Position numbers and translations under genes: made by a program. Under the pieces are notes generated by a model. It was not told where the DNA came from. It made no database searches and saw only the letters and a list, made by a program, of their open reading frames with translations. This document shows, in pieces, positions 34,214 to 46,114 of a stretch of 64,000 nucleotides of DNA; position 1 is the stretch's first letter, and each line of letters opens with the position of its first letter. This stretch comes from Flammula alnicola (taxonomy: Eukaryota; Basidiomycota; Agaricomycetes; Agaricales; Strophariaceae): NCBI GenBank assembly GCA_015499995.1, contig JADNRV010000123.1:62001-126000 (forward strand). Reading direction: 5' to 3'.

Positions 34214-34751
34214 TTGCGGATTATGATTGGTGGAAATTTTTACGCCCCGTGGGGCGCAGTGGTTCTCATGTTGTGCGGCCGTATTCCGTCGATTGCATTG
34301 TGCGCGACCAGGTATATAGTCCCGGTCTCGTTGCATATCTAAGACTATTGTCCATTGCCAGATGCACCATGCCATTGCCTAGAAGCTACCCCAGAAGCCA
34401 TCGTGAGTCCGTGACTGCCGATCAAACGAAAAAGAGGCCTATTACTGAGGAAAATCGAGTCCAAGCCGGATTCCCAGTACCTAATTGGCTGCCATCCGTC
34501 ATTAAACTAGCATGGAAGACGAAACTACTGTACTGAGCGGCTGAGCCAGGGAAACATGTGCTAGAAACGGATTCTTGACCTCATAGTAATTTTGAGGTTT
34601 CACGCATGGTCTCCATGCATTGTTTAGAACGATCAACAGTCATTATTACGACTATTTCAACTTCAACCCTATTGGCCTTGATATACATTCGTAAGTCACT
34701 CTGTAGCTACGCTTCGCATCATTCGCTCATAGCCTCCCTGAACAGAGCATC

Positions 34752-35671
34752 CTAGACGTTGATGTTGAGCGGGCTGCAGCCCAAAGCAATAACACCGTTC
34801 TAATTCAGTGAATTAGCCATACAGTATTCTCGAGGACGTTTAGACTGAATAACTTACGAATGAGTTATCCGAGCAGCAAACGGGTTGCTGAGAGCTTTGA
34901 GAGAGGTAATCCACATTAGTCGACATTGGGATTTTCATGGTGACGAATATATTTACCAAGAGTTACCACCAACACCGATGATGTCGAGTCCACTGCAAGA
35001 TACTGAACCGCCAAAGTAAATTTCATGAATCATCTAAATTAAGTGGAAACGTACCTCCGATGAGACCAGAGATGTCAGGCAATGTGGTTCCAAGAATCCC
35101 TGAGAGCGCAGAGAGTATAGTTGGACTGGACTGTTAAATTATAATCAATGCCGACGAACTATTTTTTGTTATATAAATGACTCACTGTCTCGGTAGAGGT
35201 GCAGCACAAGGCGGACCCGGTGTTGCAATTGTCGGATGGGCCAATTGGCAGCGACGTTGGCAGTATGCCAGTTGGCAAGATACCAGTTGGCAAGATACCA
35301 GTTGGCAAGATACCAGTGGGAAGAATGCCAGTGGGAAGTACGTCCGTTGGGAGCACGCCCGTTGGGAGCACACCGGTTGGCAACACACCCGTTGGGAGTA
35401 TCCCAGTCGGCAACACACCCGTTGGGAGTACACCAGTTGGCAATACACCGGTCGGGAGCACGCCGGTCGGGAGCACATCAGTTGGGAGCACGCCGGTCGG
35501 TAACACGCCGGTGGGCAGTACGCCAGTGGGCAGGATGCCGGTGGGCAGCACGTCGGTGGGCAATATGCCGGTGGGCAATATGCCACCCAAGCCACCCAAT
35601 TGACGGCGGGGAAGCTGGATGGCAGCAGCAAAGATGGAGAGAGCGATAGCAAAAGAGGCTGAGGCACGCAT
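34752..35671 (-). CDS. Hydrophobin 2 (class I) with long pentapeptide repeat
   Basis: Five exons with the same splice positions as hydrophobin 1 give about 230 residues. A signal peptide (MRASASFAIALSIFAAA) is followed by LPRRQLGGLGG and then 22 pentapeptides of the type (I/V)LPT(G/D). The last is ILPTS, followed by LPIG. The hydrophobin domain has all eight cysteines: CNTGSALCC, VSCSGLDIIGV, SCSQQPVCC, GVIALGCSPLN. Cysteine spacing matches hydrophobin 1. The product would be a secreted surface-active protein forming amphipathic films. It is about twice the usual family length, all from the repeat. Exons 2-5 have many substitutions relative to copy 1 but no stop or frameshift, so both copies appear to be maintained. 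Confidence 0.9.
35256..35585. repeat. 15-bp coding minisatellite, 22 units
   Basis: Twenty-two exact-length 15-bp units encode (I/V)LPT(G/D/S) on the minus strand. Higher-order similarity among neighbouring units (three identical GTTGGCAAGATACCA units at the Cys1-proximal end, runs of GGGAGCACGCC-type units in the middle) points to local unit duplication. Confidence 0.9.
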
Positions 35672-38600
35672 GTTGAAATTCAAGTTGAACTGGGTAATTG
35701 TTCGACTGAGGTTTCTGTCCTTGGAGCGCGCTTTTATATCATTCAAGAGAACTCCATTGGCCCCGTTCCTCAAGAGTACTTGAATCATAAAAATTGTTAC
35801 ACTTAGAAGGACAGTTTCCGTGTGTGCACCCACCCCCTGTCCGTTAATATCACGGAAGAACATGAAGACGGAATGATGTCAGTCGCCGAAGGTATTCTTG
35901 GCGCAATGGCTTCGGCAGCGACTGTGATTGCATTCTAACATGCACGGATCACTATCTGTGTACGGAAAGCCCTCGATAACGTTATTGTGCCTAGGTCTCT
36001 GCAAAATGAAAAGAATGTTCAGATGAATCTACGGGGATCGGACTGAAAATTGTCACCGATTCAGTGTGCATGGTTATATGGCAGTGTGTACTTTCGCACA
36101 TGGAGCGACGCTTGCTGCATTGTAGCACAGAAATCAAGATGAAGAAGATACTCCCTGGTACAGGCTCCAGGGTGCTGTCCAAAGCTACTAGGTTCTCCGC
36201 CCGTGTGCGCATGAACCATACTCGAGTGCTCTTTGCGTAAAAGCGCGTGCCACTCTGGCAATGTTCATGTCTGGGCTGTACATACTTAGGCTGCGCGAAG
36301 TCAATAAACTCTTGATAGGACAATACGGAGAATGACGCCCATGTATTCGGGATGTACTTCAAGCTATACCTTCTTTGGAGTGGTTAGACATCGCGCTCAA
36401 GTTGTGATTTCCAGAGGCGGTTGGAATTCCGGACGCGTGGAATGCTAAGACAGTTAGGAGAACGGTGTCAACATAAACAAACGACTAATTATTGTCCATG
36501 TTACAATGAAAGAACCTTTGTTATTTTGGTATCGCCATTTCGTAACTTTGCAATTTGACCAGACTGACACAAATTCGTTGCTGGACGGAATTAGCGAAAC
36601 CTACCAGTAAAGTAAATCCGATCTTTACGGATTGCTGAAAATCAAGCCTTGTGGGAGCTACATTGTAGCGACTAATTCTTCGGCAAAAGAGACAGACACT
36701 CTTTTTTTGGCATTGCTCCACTTCTGCCAAAGAAGACCTTCGAAAATTGACAGCCTCCACGAAAAACAGTGACTTCTGGAATGGATATAAATTCATAACA
36801 GACGTCGGGATATGACTATGGAACCAGAGGAGTCACTGTCAGATCCACGGATCTCGACCATTGTTGGGGGGGAACCTACCATATTAGGGAAAATCGCACG
36901 ATAATACGGCTTGTTCTTTGAGATCAAACCGGCTTGAATTCGGCATCTGCTGAAGAATCACTCTTCCCACGCGTTAGTTTTCTTCACTACAAGCGTTCTA
37001 ATTTGCAAACTCATTGTACCTTCCATCCATTCACGACAGATGCGGCGATTCTCCCAGAAGGCCACGACGCGACGAGAGACCCTCAATCCTGCGTCGTCTC
37101 ATCCCCTTCCTCTTCAGCCTATCCGACTTCCGATACCCTTAAAATACTTACCTGCCATCTGCTTTGGGCAATATGTCTTCCCTTAAGTTGGATTCGGGAT
37201 GATGCCTTATCTGATCCTCTTTTCCTGCATTTCAAATCTCATTTTGTTGCTTCTTTCTGAATCTGAATGTTTTATACTATATACAGGTTACTTTGAAAAT
37301 GAGTTTTTATGCCGACGCATTGCCGGCTCTCGGGAATTACCGATCAGAAATCGACAGACGGTCAAGAGTCGAGACTGACACCTCTTGCTATGGAACTCAC
37401 TTTCCATCAAGATGTTTGATGTTAAAGACTGACAGCAGACAGCTGGCAGCGACTGGATGCGGGGCGCGGAGCGCCGGTCATACTGCGAGTTCGAAAATGG
37501 GAGTTGGGATCGGGAGGTGGCGGTGGGGTGAGGTGTTGTCCGAGTAGCAAGCGTTTATTAGGGCTTAGGGTGGAGCGCTGCTGTGTTCTGGGCGATTTCA
37601 ATCGCAGGAGTGAGATTCTCCACGCGCAAAGCTCGTGTCCTGTGCCCTTTAATTTAAATTCTTAAAGCGGCCGACGCCTAGAGTCCCAGCCGGGGCCAGC
37701 CCCCGTCATCTTCTTCCTCTTCTTCAGGCTTGTCAGAAAAATCCGAAGAGCCTTGGGTTGTGATGCCGAAACGAGTTAAAACGTTGCAATGACCATTGCA
37801 ATGCAAATACAAGATGCATAAAGTTAAAAGAAGGCAGTTTTTTTTGTACAATGTAGCTTTCTAACGATCAGGATCCTTTATAATTACATAAAACTACACT
37901 CAGCCATTTGACGAGGCTAGGTGTGTGTGGGCGGAGTTCATGCCATTGATTGCCGAACCCTTAAAGTTACAAAGCAAAGGCATTTGTAAGCCAATTGGGT
38001 ATGCGAGATTTCCCACTTTCTCTCTGCCGGCCTGCCGTGGACCACAATCTTGACGTTCACGCGTTCAAACGTTCACGCGCACGCGCACCCCCATCTCCCT
38101 GCAACCACGCTGTTTGCTGTTTGCTCAATCACTCATCGCTTCCAACACGAACGACCCCGGAGCCGCATGCTCGTTTCGTTCCCATTCCCGACCTGACCCA
38201 ACTTCTCCCCTCCTATCTCTAACCCTATCTCTCATGGTTCGCACTCTCAGAAATACCAACCTTGTCAACTTTCGTCGAGGATGAATGCGCACTTACAGTA
38301 CATCTGCGTCCTCAAAGCCTCACGGCGCTTATGCGACGTATGGACTGGGGGCGGAATGGCGGCGAACTGAGAGCGGATGGATGATGGATCTAAATCAGTG
38401 CGAGGATGGCGTAGTTCACTTCGAAGGAAGAGATCTGAATTGGAACGTCCGAACATGGCAGTTGGCGGTGGTGGGACTGGCGGGGCGGACCTGGTCCGGG
38501 GTTTCGTCGTTTGCGTTCATCGCCTTCAGCTGGATGGCATGTAGTGCATGAGTGGATGGCTGCAATAATATAGAAGGGAACTATATACAGCATCGGGAAC

Positions 38601-38923
38601 TCTCCATCGTCCCCTCTGGCTAAGCTACGCATGCTTCTTTGTCTTTACCCAGTCTTACTTGCTCATAAGCAATTGAATCTGCTGTTGAATCTCTGTATTT
38701 CTATTCCCGATGACGCCTAATACAGTATGCGTATAATACAACGAATCTAGCTTTCACTCCGTCAGAGTAGTAGAGGCTACAACATAGATTGAATATAGAG
38801 GATATATATCGCCGTAGAGTAAACTAGGCGACAGTATGAAATTTTCATGGCCGGATTCCCCAACGCTAAAGATAATCTTAGTTGATGTTTTGGTCCGCCT
38901 ATGAGTCGCTACTTTACCACCGA
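35672..38923. other. Hydrophobin 2 upstream region and gene-poor DNA
   Basis: 35672-36820 duplicates the hydrophobin 1 upstream DNA. The matching block ends at about 36822 (ACTATGGAAC), and the next matching words, TATGGAACTCACTTTCCATCAAG, appear only at 37389-37411, so about 570 bp seem inserted in this copy. A minus-strand stretch at about 37677-37770 reads GSSDFSDKPEEEEEDDGG...GL-stop and may be the last exon of an unidentified gene. Nothing else is recognised. Confidence 0.4.
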
Positions 38924-41371
38924 TTAATGATTGGATACGGATTTGGAGGTAGACAAATCGGCTTCATCCAAGCGCTTCGCATGCTCGGCTTCCCGCAGTT
39001 CAGCTTCCACGCGCCATTGCTCGCCCTTCCACCACACGACGAGAATGCAAAGACAGGAGAGAGATGCGACGGCTGCCCATAGGGTATACATCCAGCCTGA
39101 AAAAAATTCAGTTTAAGTTGTACATTCATTTCCATACTATGGACGCACCGTCTCCGAGGTCATCCTAGTTATAAGAACATCAGTATCTGAACTAAACGCC
39201 ATCATTGGCAAGGAATGATCTTACTTGCAAAGGCGTAGCAGTCTCTATCCCAATAAACGAGAAGATACCGCGGAACGCGACGTTTCCAGCGACGGTAGTG
39301 GATGATCGTCCAACATTTGCATCGACGATATACGCTAAAGAGCTGGAATATATCCAACTGCCCAGCCTCGTTTAGGATTTTCCAAGGTATGATAGAAACG
39401 ATACCACTGACATGGAGAAAAAGCCTGACAGGAAGAGAAAAGTACACATCACAGCAACGGGGAGACGATGTCGACAAATCCACCCGAGGCCTATGATGCA
39501 AGGAGGAAGGAAGATCATCCCAAGTATCGTGCTTTTCAGGCGCATCTAAATTGTATAGGTGAGATAAGCAACCGTACAGGAGAAGGCGAATGAACCTACT
39601 TCAGGATAACCTTTGCCTCCGTTAGCGGCCTTCTGTCGTGCTAGCTCACGATCTGACCAGCGTCCGCCGAGTATACTACCAATTATTGACCCTAAAATAT
39701 GTGCATGCCAGTTAGGGCTGGTCGACTCGGAGGAGAGAACCACAGTAAAAACAAACCAGCGCCATAGGAAATCGTGACGAGGCCAACTTTGAGCGGATTG
39801 TAGTGATATTGCGACGAGAGCGTACGGGAAGTTGTATATATAATAACGAATCCGTACGCGTAAATAAGGCCTAAACGCTTCGTAAGTCATTATGTCTGTA
39901 TTGGAAAATATTGCGGACTTAATACCGCAGGAAATTAGCATAAGTAGATTACTCTTCCTCCGAAGGACTTGAAATAGAGGTTTGAGGAAGTTAATATCTT
40001 TGATAGAAAGATGCACTGTGGGAAGAGCAGCAGCGATAGCCTTGCGTTGAACATCTTCAACGTTAGCATTGACCGTAGTTTTTTCTATGTCTATATTCGA
40101 TTTTTTGGCTGGAAGAGAGCCTTGTTCGACAGTCGAAGGTAGATTTGGGTATGATAAGGGAAGGAGAGTCGAGGCGCGCAGACGCTTCTTGAGGACTTGT
40201 TGATAGATTAAGCTGCGTTCACATCTAAATGTGTCTTGAAAGAAAATGAGAAAGCATAGCGAAGTCGTGGCCGAGATGATGGCAAGGAACCAGAAAATTG
40301 CGCGCCAATTCCACGTGGAGGTGAGAATGCCGCCGAAGGTAGGGCCGATAGCCTGTATCAATGTGAGATTGATTGAATAGAGCCACTATTAGAATCACTT
40401 ACCGGTCCAAGCAGCGGTGCTATATAGTAGACGCCCATCTGCGAGTGAAAGGTGACATACTGCGATTAACTGAGAGATTGAATGAAGAACCTTTGCACCG
40501 CGTTCCGCAGGCTCGAATATATCTACAAGTGACGCCGCTCCTATGGCTATCACCGCACTCGATCTATCGGTCCAATAGGAGGAACCAATTAGATACAGCT
40601 AAGCTGAACGAAAAATTTAAATACCCAGCAGCCTGTAGACATCGGAACCCGATCACTCTATAACGATGGGTTAGTATTTCGTAGCTGGGAATATTGATCG
40701 AACGTACTCTCCAATATGTTGACTGCGCGCAACTATGACAGATCCAAGACTGAACAGAATAAGAGATAAGACATAAACCAGCTGCAAGACGGAATCATTG
40801 TTAGATCGACGATAATGACGAGAATAATTAAACGAAGAGCAATACCTTCCGTCCTTTCACTTCGCTGATGGCACTCCAGATTAACGGCATAAGTCCCTGC
40901 GTCAAGATGAATATCGAAATGCTCAAGCTGAACTGTGAGCCAGTGGCGCGTAAATCAGCCTCCATTTCCTGGACGGCCGCTGAAGGTAGAGAATATAAGT
41001 ATATCGCTGACAGGAATATACAATATACTGACGATTTTGGATGTTGGCAGCGAGCGCTGCGACCAGGGAGGCTGATGAAATGAGCACTAGACTAGCATTC
41101 TGAAGAGACGGAGAGATGAATAAAATGTAGCATTGGATATTTGGGAGGTACGCACCTTTCGAAGCGGCGACCACGCCCGGGGATCGTTTACGACTGGCAT
41201 ATGCTCGATGTCATATGTCGGAGGCTCAAGAGCCAGTGTTACGGTAGAACCCGTGCTCAAAGTTTCGGACACCTCTGTAGAAGACTTGACGAGAGCGGGC
41301 CTGTCTGGTTCGGCTGTCGATGGAATGGGATGGACCTCTTCGGTAATGGAACTCGATTTTTTCATGGCCAT
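38924..41371 (-). CDS. MFS transporter, drug:H+ antiporter-1 type
   Basis: A multi-exon gene read from 41371 to 38924. The cytoplasmic N-terminus (MAMKKSSSITEEVHP...NDPRAWSPLRK) precedes TM1 (LVLISSASLVAALAANIQN). After a spliced segment come QFSLSISIFILTQGLMPLIW and the loop 2-3 signature SEVKGRKLVYVLS. Next are LILFSLGSVIVARS, SSAVIAIGAASLVDIFEPAE, and motif C in TM5 (GPAIGPTFGGIL) followed by WNWRAIFWFLAII. A long central loop contains EKTTVNANVEDVQ. The second half has LLMLISCGLIYAYGFVII, NPLKVGLVTISYGAG, GGRWSDRELARQKAANGG, GMIFLPPCIIGLGW and a last helix (YTLWAAVASLSCLCILVVWW), then a charged tail ending in SKSVSNH. About ten introns of 45-60 nt are needed. This is the pattern of fungal 12-helix efflux pumps in the plasma membrane. 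The substrate is unknown; no frameshift is needed. Confidence 0.85.
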
Positions 41372-44069
41372 GGTTATGTCGTGAATAGGTCGTAATATGA
41401 AAGCTGGAAAAAGAGGACGGAGCAGCGAAGAGGAGCCGTAAATGTCGAGACAATCAGTTTTAAAAAATATTTACAAGAAAGAGGGACTTGTTTTATAGAC
41501 GGTGGTCTACATACACCACGAGCTACCTTCCTGCCTCCGCATGACGAAAGAAAGAACTGGCACCCGGTCGAGCCCGACACGAAACTAGAAGGTGAAAGAG
41601 CGATCTGCTATGATCGACTCCTTTTTCCATTGGCCGACGGCCTCTCCTTCTAACCATGCTTGCGGAGGACACGAGTTACTACGCGTCAGGCGCAGTGTCC
41701 ACCGTTAGTTGGAGGCTATTGGAGGTCCAAGGTGCCGGAGGAGCTAAAATAGCACTGAAAAATGAATAGCGTGACGTACGCTGCGTGGTTTCCACTCATG
41801 CGCTCTGAAACGGTTCGCTGAACAGTCTATCCCGAGGGGAAGAAAAGCACTGCTTTTCCGTTAGTTAATCAGTTGGCTAAAGAACTGACAAGAATGAATA
41901 CTAACTTGGGTTGATTGAGCATTCGAAACCGGGGACGATGGCGCGGGTGGCCTTGGATAGACGGACACTACCTACAAGTTTATATCCCACATAATATCGC
42001 ATGCACCGCCAAAATCCAGGGGCAAGCGAATCATCGCTGTTGTTTCAAAAGGAAATTGTGCATAGAAAACCTAGCGTATCGCGGGGAAGATACGGAAGCG
42101 CCATGGCCTTATATTATCCGGGATAACGCCGGAGAGTGGCAACAGACATGGCTGGTGCGACGTAGACATTCCCTCGTAATGAATAGCCTGTGGTTATCGT
42201 CAGCTACTGCTGAATGGAAAAGAGGTCTACAATGCACACTTTCCTGCAACACGACCTAAAGTCGTCGAGAGGTATTTTAACTTCCACAGCGGCTCTTCTT
42301 TGACTCGACATGGCAAATAAAGCTCGTCCAGTACACATACACGTCATTACATTTCGGTCTCCTGCGGCACCTGGAGAAGACATTCAGTACCATCCCTGCA
42401 AGCAAGAAACCTTACTTTTCAGCACGAACGTCTCTTGACGTTTCTGTTTCGGCACCAAAGCTGCCCATCCAATCAAACCTAGGCGATTTATGCCCATGAT
42501 GCCATACCGCCTCGCCGCCTCGCCGCAATGCCTTAAACGTGCAGGGATACAGCCATAGCACACGCGCCGAGATCGCCAGACTACGACACTTTCTCGTAGA
42601 AAGATGGTAAGTACTAAGTGACCGATAATTGAGGTTGGTGGTCGAAAGGAACAGCACACAGTCCACACCATTAGCTTTACGACAAAGAAGTCTGGTAGGC
42701 CCTCGGGTTACACGTCTAAATGCATTCTGCTCCGGGTCTTGAAGCTTTCGCGAGTTCGACGTGGCAATTTATACTCGTAGTGATGTGCGGGCCCGGCTTT
42801 TCAGAGCTCAAGGCTCGGAAATTTGAAGTCCGAGCCGTAGGACCCGCAAACCGCGGCCGGCATGAGCCCCGGCCTCGCATAGTGGCACGTGATTCTCACA
42901 TATTTTCGAAATTACATAACTTGCTTTTTCTGCCACATCAGAGGCGAGTGCGTCGAGCACCCATAAAGTGCTGTACTGCTCAGCAGGGACCCAGCTGGGC
43001 AATTTTATCATTCAAAATGTTCAGAAATTATGTGCCTTAGGCACCAACTGATACATACACGAAGCGACGGCTCGAGCGACGGCTTACGGCCTGTCATTTT
43101 CGAAGGCCTTAACATTCACAAGCCGTGCGTCACGGCTCGCAAGGCTCGGCCGGCCGCGGCTCGGCTTTCACGGCTTGCGGCCTGAAGGCCGAGCCTTGCA
43201 CATCACTTGTGGCAAACGACCCCTTGTTATTGGACGCAATATCAGGCATTTTGCTTTCGAAGCGGTGCATTGAATCATTGATACTGACGTCAAAAACGGG
43301 ACGCGATACTGCTGTACGGGAAGAGGCTTTGCTTGACTGAGGTATGCAACCGTTTCCTCCTCAATTCCCCCTTTACAATCCACCGTGTGCTATGGGGGAT
43401 GAAGGGACGTGGTCGTGCAATACGCATAAGAAAAGAGTATTGGAAGAATAAGAATGATGTAAGAGCTGTTTATGTCATTTTCGTTTCTTCTCGAAATGTA
43501 CGCGTAGCCAACAAATCCAAGGGTGACCTCGTCTCTCTCCTCATCTCTGCACATGCTTGGTCGTTAAGAAGCAGAAATGTAGGGTGTCTCAACTTCCATA
43601 CCGGTCTCTTCATTAAATCGTCCATCCCGACAAACGTCCCTCTCGCGCGTGGAAAAAATGGTCTATCACTATGAAGTGTGTTAATCTCCGTGCATACCTC
43701 CGTGCACACTTGGGGCCGCAATTCGGAGAAATGAGGGACAGTGTGTGCCATTAACCCTGCTGCGCTTAATTTTCGCTACCAAACGATTAAAATAGCAACG
43801 GCCTGATGTCGATGACGTTGGCTTACGAGCCACATGTTGATTGACGCGATCATTGATAGGGTATTACCGGCCAGTGTAGCCCTCACAATGGGCTTGCAAA
43901 TCCGATGTCTGACATGTTGTGAAATCCCGACATCTTTGCTATCGCCCGAGTTGAGACATATCGTCAGTTATTCTCCGAAAAAAGTTAACTCGCGCTGCCG
44001 AGATAATTGAATCTCACGCCTTTTGCCGCAATCGTGCTTGAACTAGCAACCCATTCATCAGAAGGAGTA
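41372..44069. other. Intergenic with GC-rich element
   Basis: Frames up to 114 codons (41915-42259 plus) lack recognisable domains. The only structured feature is the palindromic GC-rich element at 42779-43207. Confidence 0.4.
42779..43207. mobile_element. Candidate GC-rich MITE (hAT-like)
   Basis: Ends are imperfect inverted repeats (left AGTGATGTGCGGGCCCGGCT; right, reversed, AGTGATGTGCAAGGCTCGGC). Subterminal regions are crowded with GGCTCG, GGCTTGCGG and AAGCCG words in both orientations. No coding capacity. I could not identify an 8-bp target duplication, so the superfamily is a guess from end style and internal subterminal repeats. Confidence 0.55.
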
Positions 44070-46114
44070 CTACTTTCCTGAATTCCGAGTTCCGTCAAGC
44101 ATCCCATCCAAGATCGCACTGACACCCCAAGCACCAGGATCCGGCGGTATATCCTTCGAGGACAGACTCAAATAAGCCGCACGGCCCAGCTGTGCCTGCA
44201 TACCCCGTGTACGCTGTGCCCCAGTGCAGGCTTCACAGACAGCTGTCTCGAAAGGTTTCCCTTCAAATATGGCGTCGCAGAATGGGGCTAGTGCGTCCAT
44301 GATCGTCCGATCTCCAATTTTTGCGGGAGTGTATCGTCCAAGAGCCGTTTTTGCGTCATGCAAAGCTCTTCCTAAGGGTGGATCGTCCGCCTTAAGAGAT
44401 GCAGAGAGTGCGTTGAGGAAGATGGCAAAGACTGCGATTTGGGATGGCATCACTGATGGACCAACGGCTTTCATATGACGAAGAACACTCACGGGCACCA
44501 ATCGTCCCTCCCATTGCGTCTTCGAGGATATCAGCGATATCGCGCACAATTACTGATAGATCACCGCTGCTGACACCCAAAGATCCGTCCCCGAGTTTCG
44601 AGACAACAGCTATAATGAATTGTAAGCAAAGGGCGTGAATGGGGCGGAAATATAAGATCCTGTACCGTTCGCACCCGCAGCAAAAGTATCCCCACAATCC
44701 CCATCACCTACAACCGTATCGAATTCTGTGAGATCTTGGCGGACTTCTAGAACTCGATCGCACGCTCCTTGAATGGCGGTCCGAATGAAAGAGGCTGATA
44801 TTCGCGTAGAATGTGATGGTTGTTTTGGTTCACCGCCTCTCGGGATTGGCTCTCCTACAATTTCTAAAGAGTCATCCATTTCTTCTTTCCAGCTCCCAGC
44901 TGCAGCGGATGATCCTCCTTGGTGAGTCCAACACGAGCGGGCACCAATCCACGCCAATGCGTCAGTCGGCGCATCCAAGAGTTCGTACACGTCGATGTTT
45001 GGCTGAGTCTGCAAGGACACGAAGCTCCTAATTGCGGTGACATTCAGCACGGATATCGAAAAACCAGGCGCGTTGAGTGACGTCATGTACGACGAACAGT
45101 ATATACGTCGGGGGTGGATTCCTTCTTTCCCTACGGCATCCGTCAGTTTCCGATGTCATAAGACTAAGATAGTACGAACCGAAACGCTCCACAACATCGT
45201 GTACGATGGCTCCCATCTCCAACTGCGACATTCCGCCCAAGTTATTGATGAACAGAACTATCTCGTCGTCCACTTCTCTGTCTCGCGTAGTGAGAATCAT
45301 TGTTACCATTTGATCAAGGACTTGCGCCGCAGTGCGTAGTTCGCTTTTCGTCACTCCAGGTTCGTTATGCAGGCCTAGTCCAATTTCGTATTCATTCACG
45401 CCTAAACGTGCATGGCTTTCCTTCGGTCTCCCTGGGACGTGGCAGTGGTCGAGCCCGACGCCTAAGCTGATGAGGTTACCCACTAAAGCGTCGCCGAATG
45501 CCTTAAGCACATCTAAAGATTCCCCTTTCTCAGCCAGAGCGCCGAGAAGCTTGCAAACGAGGATGTTTCCAGCTAGTCCACGAGGACCAACGAGATTGTT
45601 GCCTGCATTCTGTCGAAGAAGGGAAATATCGTCAGCGACAACGATGCTCTCGATATTCACCCCAGGTAAGGCGATCCGGGCCTTCTCGATGGCGAGTCCA
45701 AAGTTCAATCGGTCGCCGGTGTAGTTGTTGATAATCACCAGAACGTCTCTTGCTTGCTGAGGTTTCCCAGAGAACGCCGCGAGGTGGATGGTGTTGAGGA
45801 TCTGCTTTGCATTGGGGCTAGCGAAAATATCTCCAGAGACAGAAGCAGAGAGCATCCCCGTGCCTGTGTAGGACGCGTGTGCGGGCTCATGTCCTGCTCC
45901 ACCTCCAGAAATGACAGCGACACGTTTTTCGGCGGAATGTGCAGCTAGGTATACAGACTTCGAGGCCGCATGTCTACGGCCAGGCATATGAGCATGCTTC
46001 ACGATGCAATGAAGGATGCACGTACAATCTTAAAGCTGGGTTCAAGGCTACCGCTCCTCGGAGAGCGTTGAGAACGAGTCCATCCGGGGAATCGTACAGG
46101 TGTTTCGTAGTCAT
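44070..46114 (-). CDS. DAK: Dihydroxyacetone kinase (ATP-dependent)
   Basis: Five exons (46114-46026, 45973-45180, 45130-44666, 44609-44493, 44431-44070) give about 608 residues, the usual size for fungal DAK. The DhaK half contains VAVISGGGAGHEPAH for substrate binding and LDHCHVPGR, whose His forms the hemiaminal link with dihydroxyacetone. A linker leads into the DhaL half with the ATP/Mg motif TVVGDGDCGDTF, then MGGTIGALFAIFLNAL across the last intron, and GDRTIMDALAPFCDA. The enzyme phosphorylates dihydroxyacetone (and glyceraldehyde) to glycolytic intermediates, in glycerol use and formaldehyde/methanol detoxification. It is cytosolic or peroxisomal; the last residues (NSGK) are not a canonical PTS1. 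Phases at every junction agree and the gene looks intact. The start MTTKHLYDSPDG matches the family N-terminus. Confidence 0.92.

Larger units (their letters stand above)
32687..34751. other. Gene-poor region with possible exon fragments
   Basis: Apart from the possible exons at 32803-33307, frames on both strands up to 198 codons (33521-34117 minus) overlap and show no domain. A perfect 16-bp hyphenated palindrome GGAGCCTCCAGGCTCC lies at about 32752. A strong inverted repeat lies at 34179-34213. From about 34640 the sequence is the duplicate of the hydrophobin 1 downstream DNA. Confidence 0.35.

Noticed and set aside
35182..35667. Alternative-frame repeat ORFs over the hydrophobin 2 minisatellite
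   Set aside because: A 15-bp repeat opens all frames; only the minus-strand LPTG frame continues into a signal peptide and cysteine exons.
41915..42259. 114-codon plus-strand frame
   Set aside because: No domain, no splice support, unremarkable composition.
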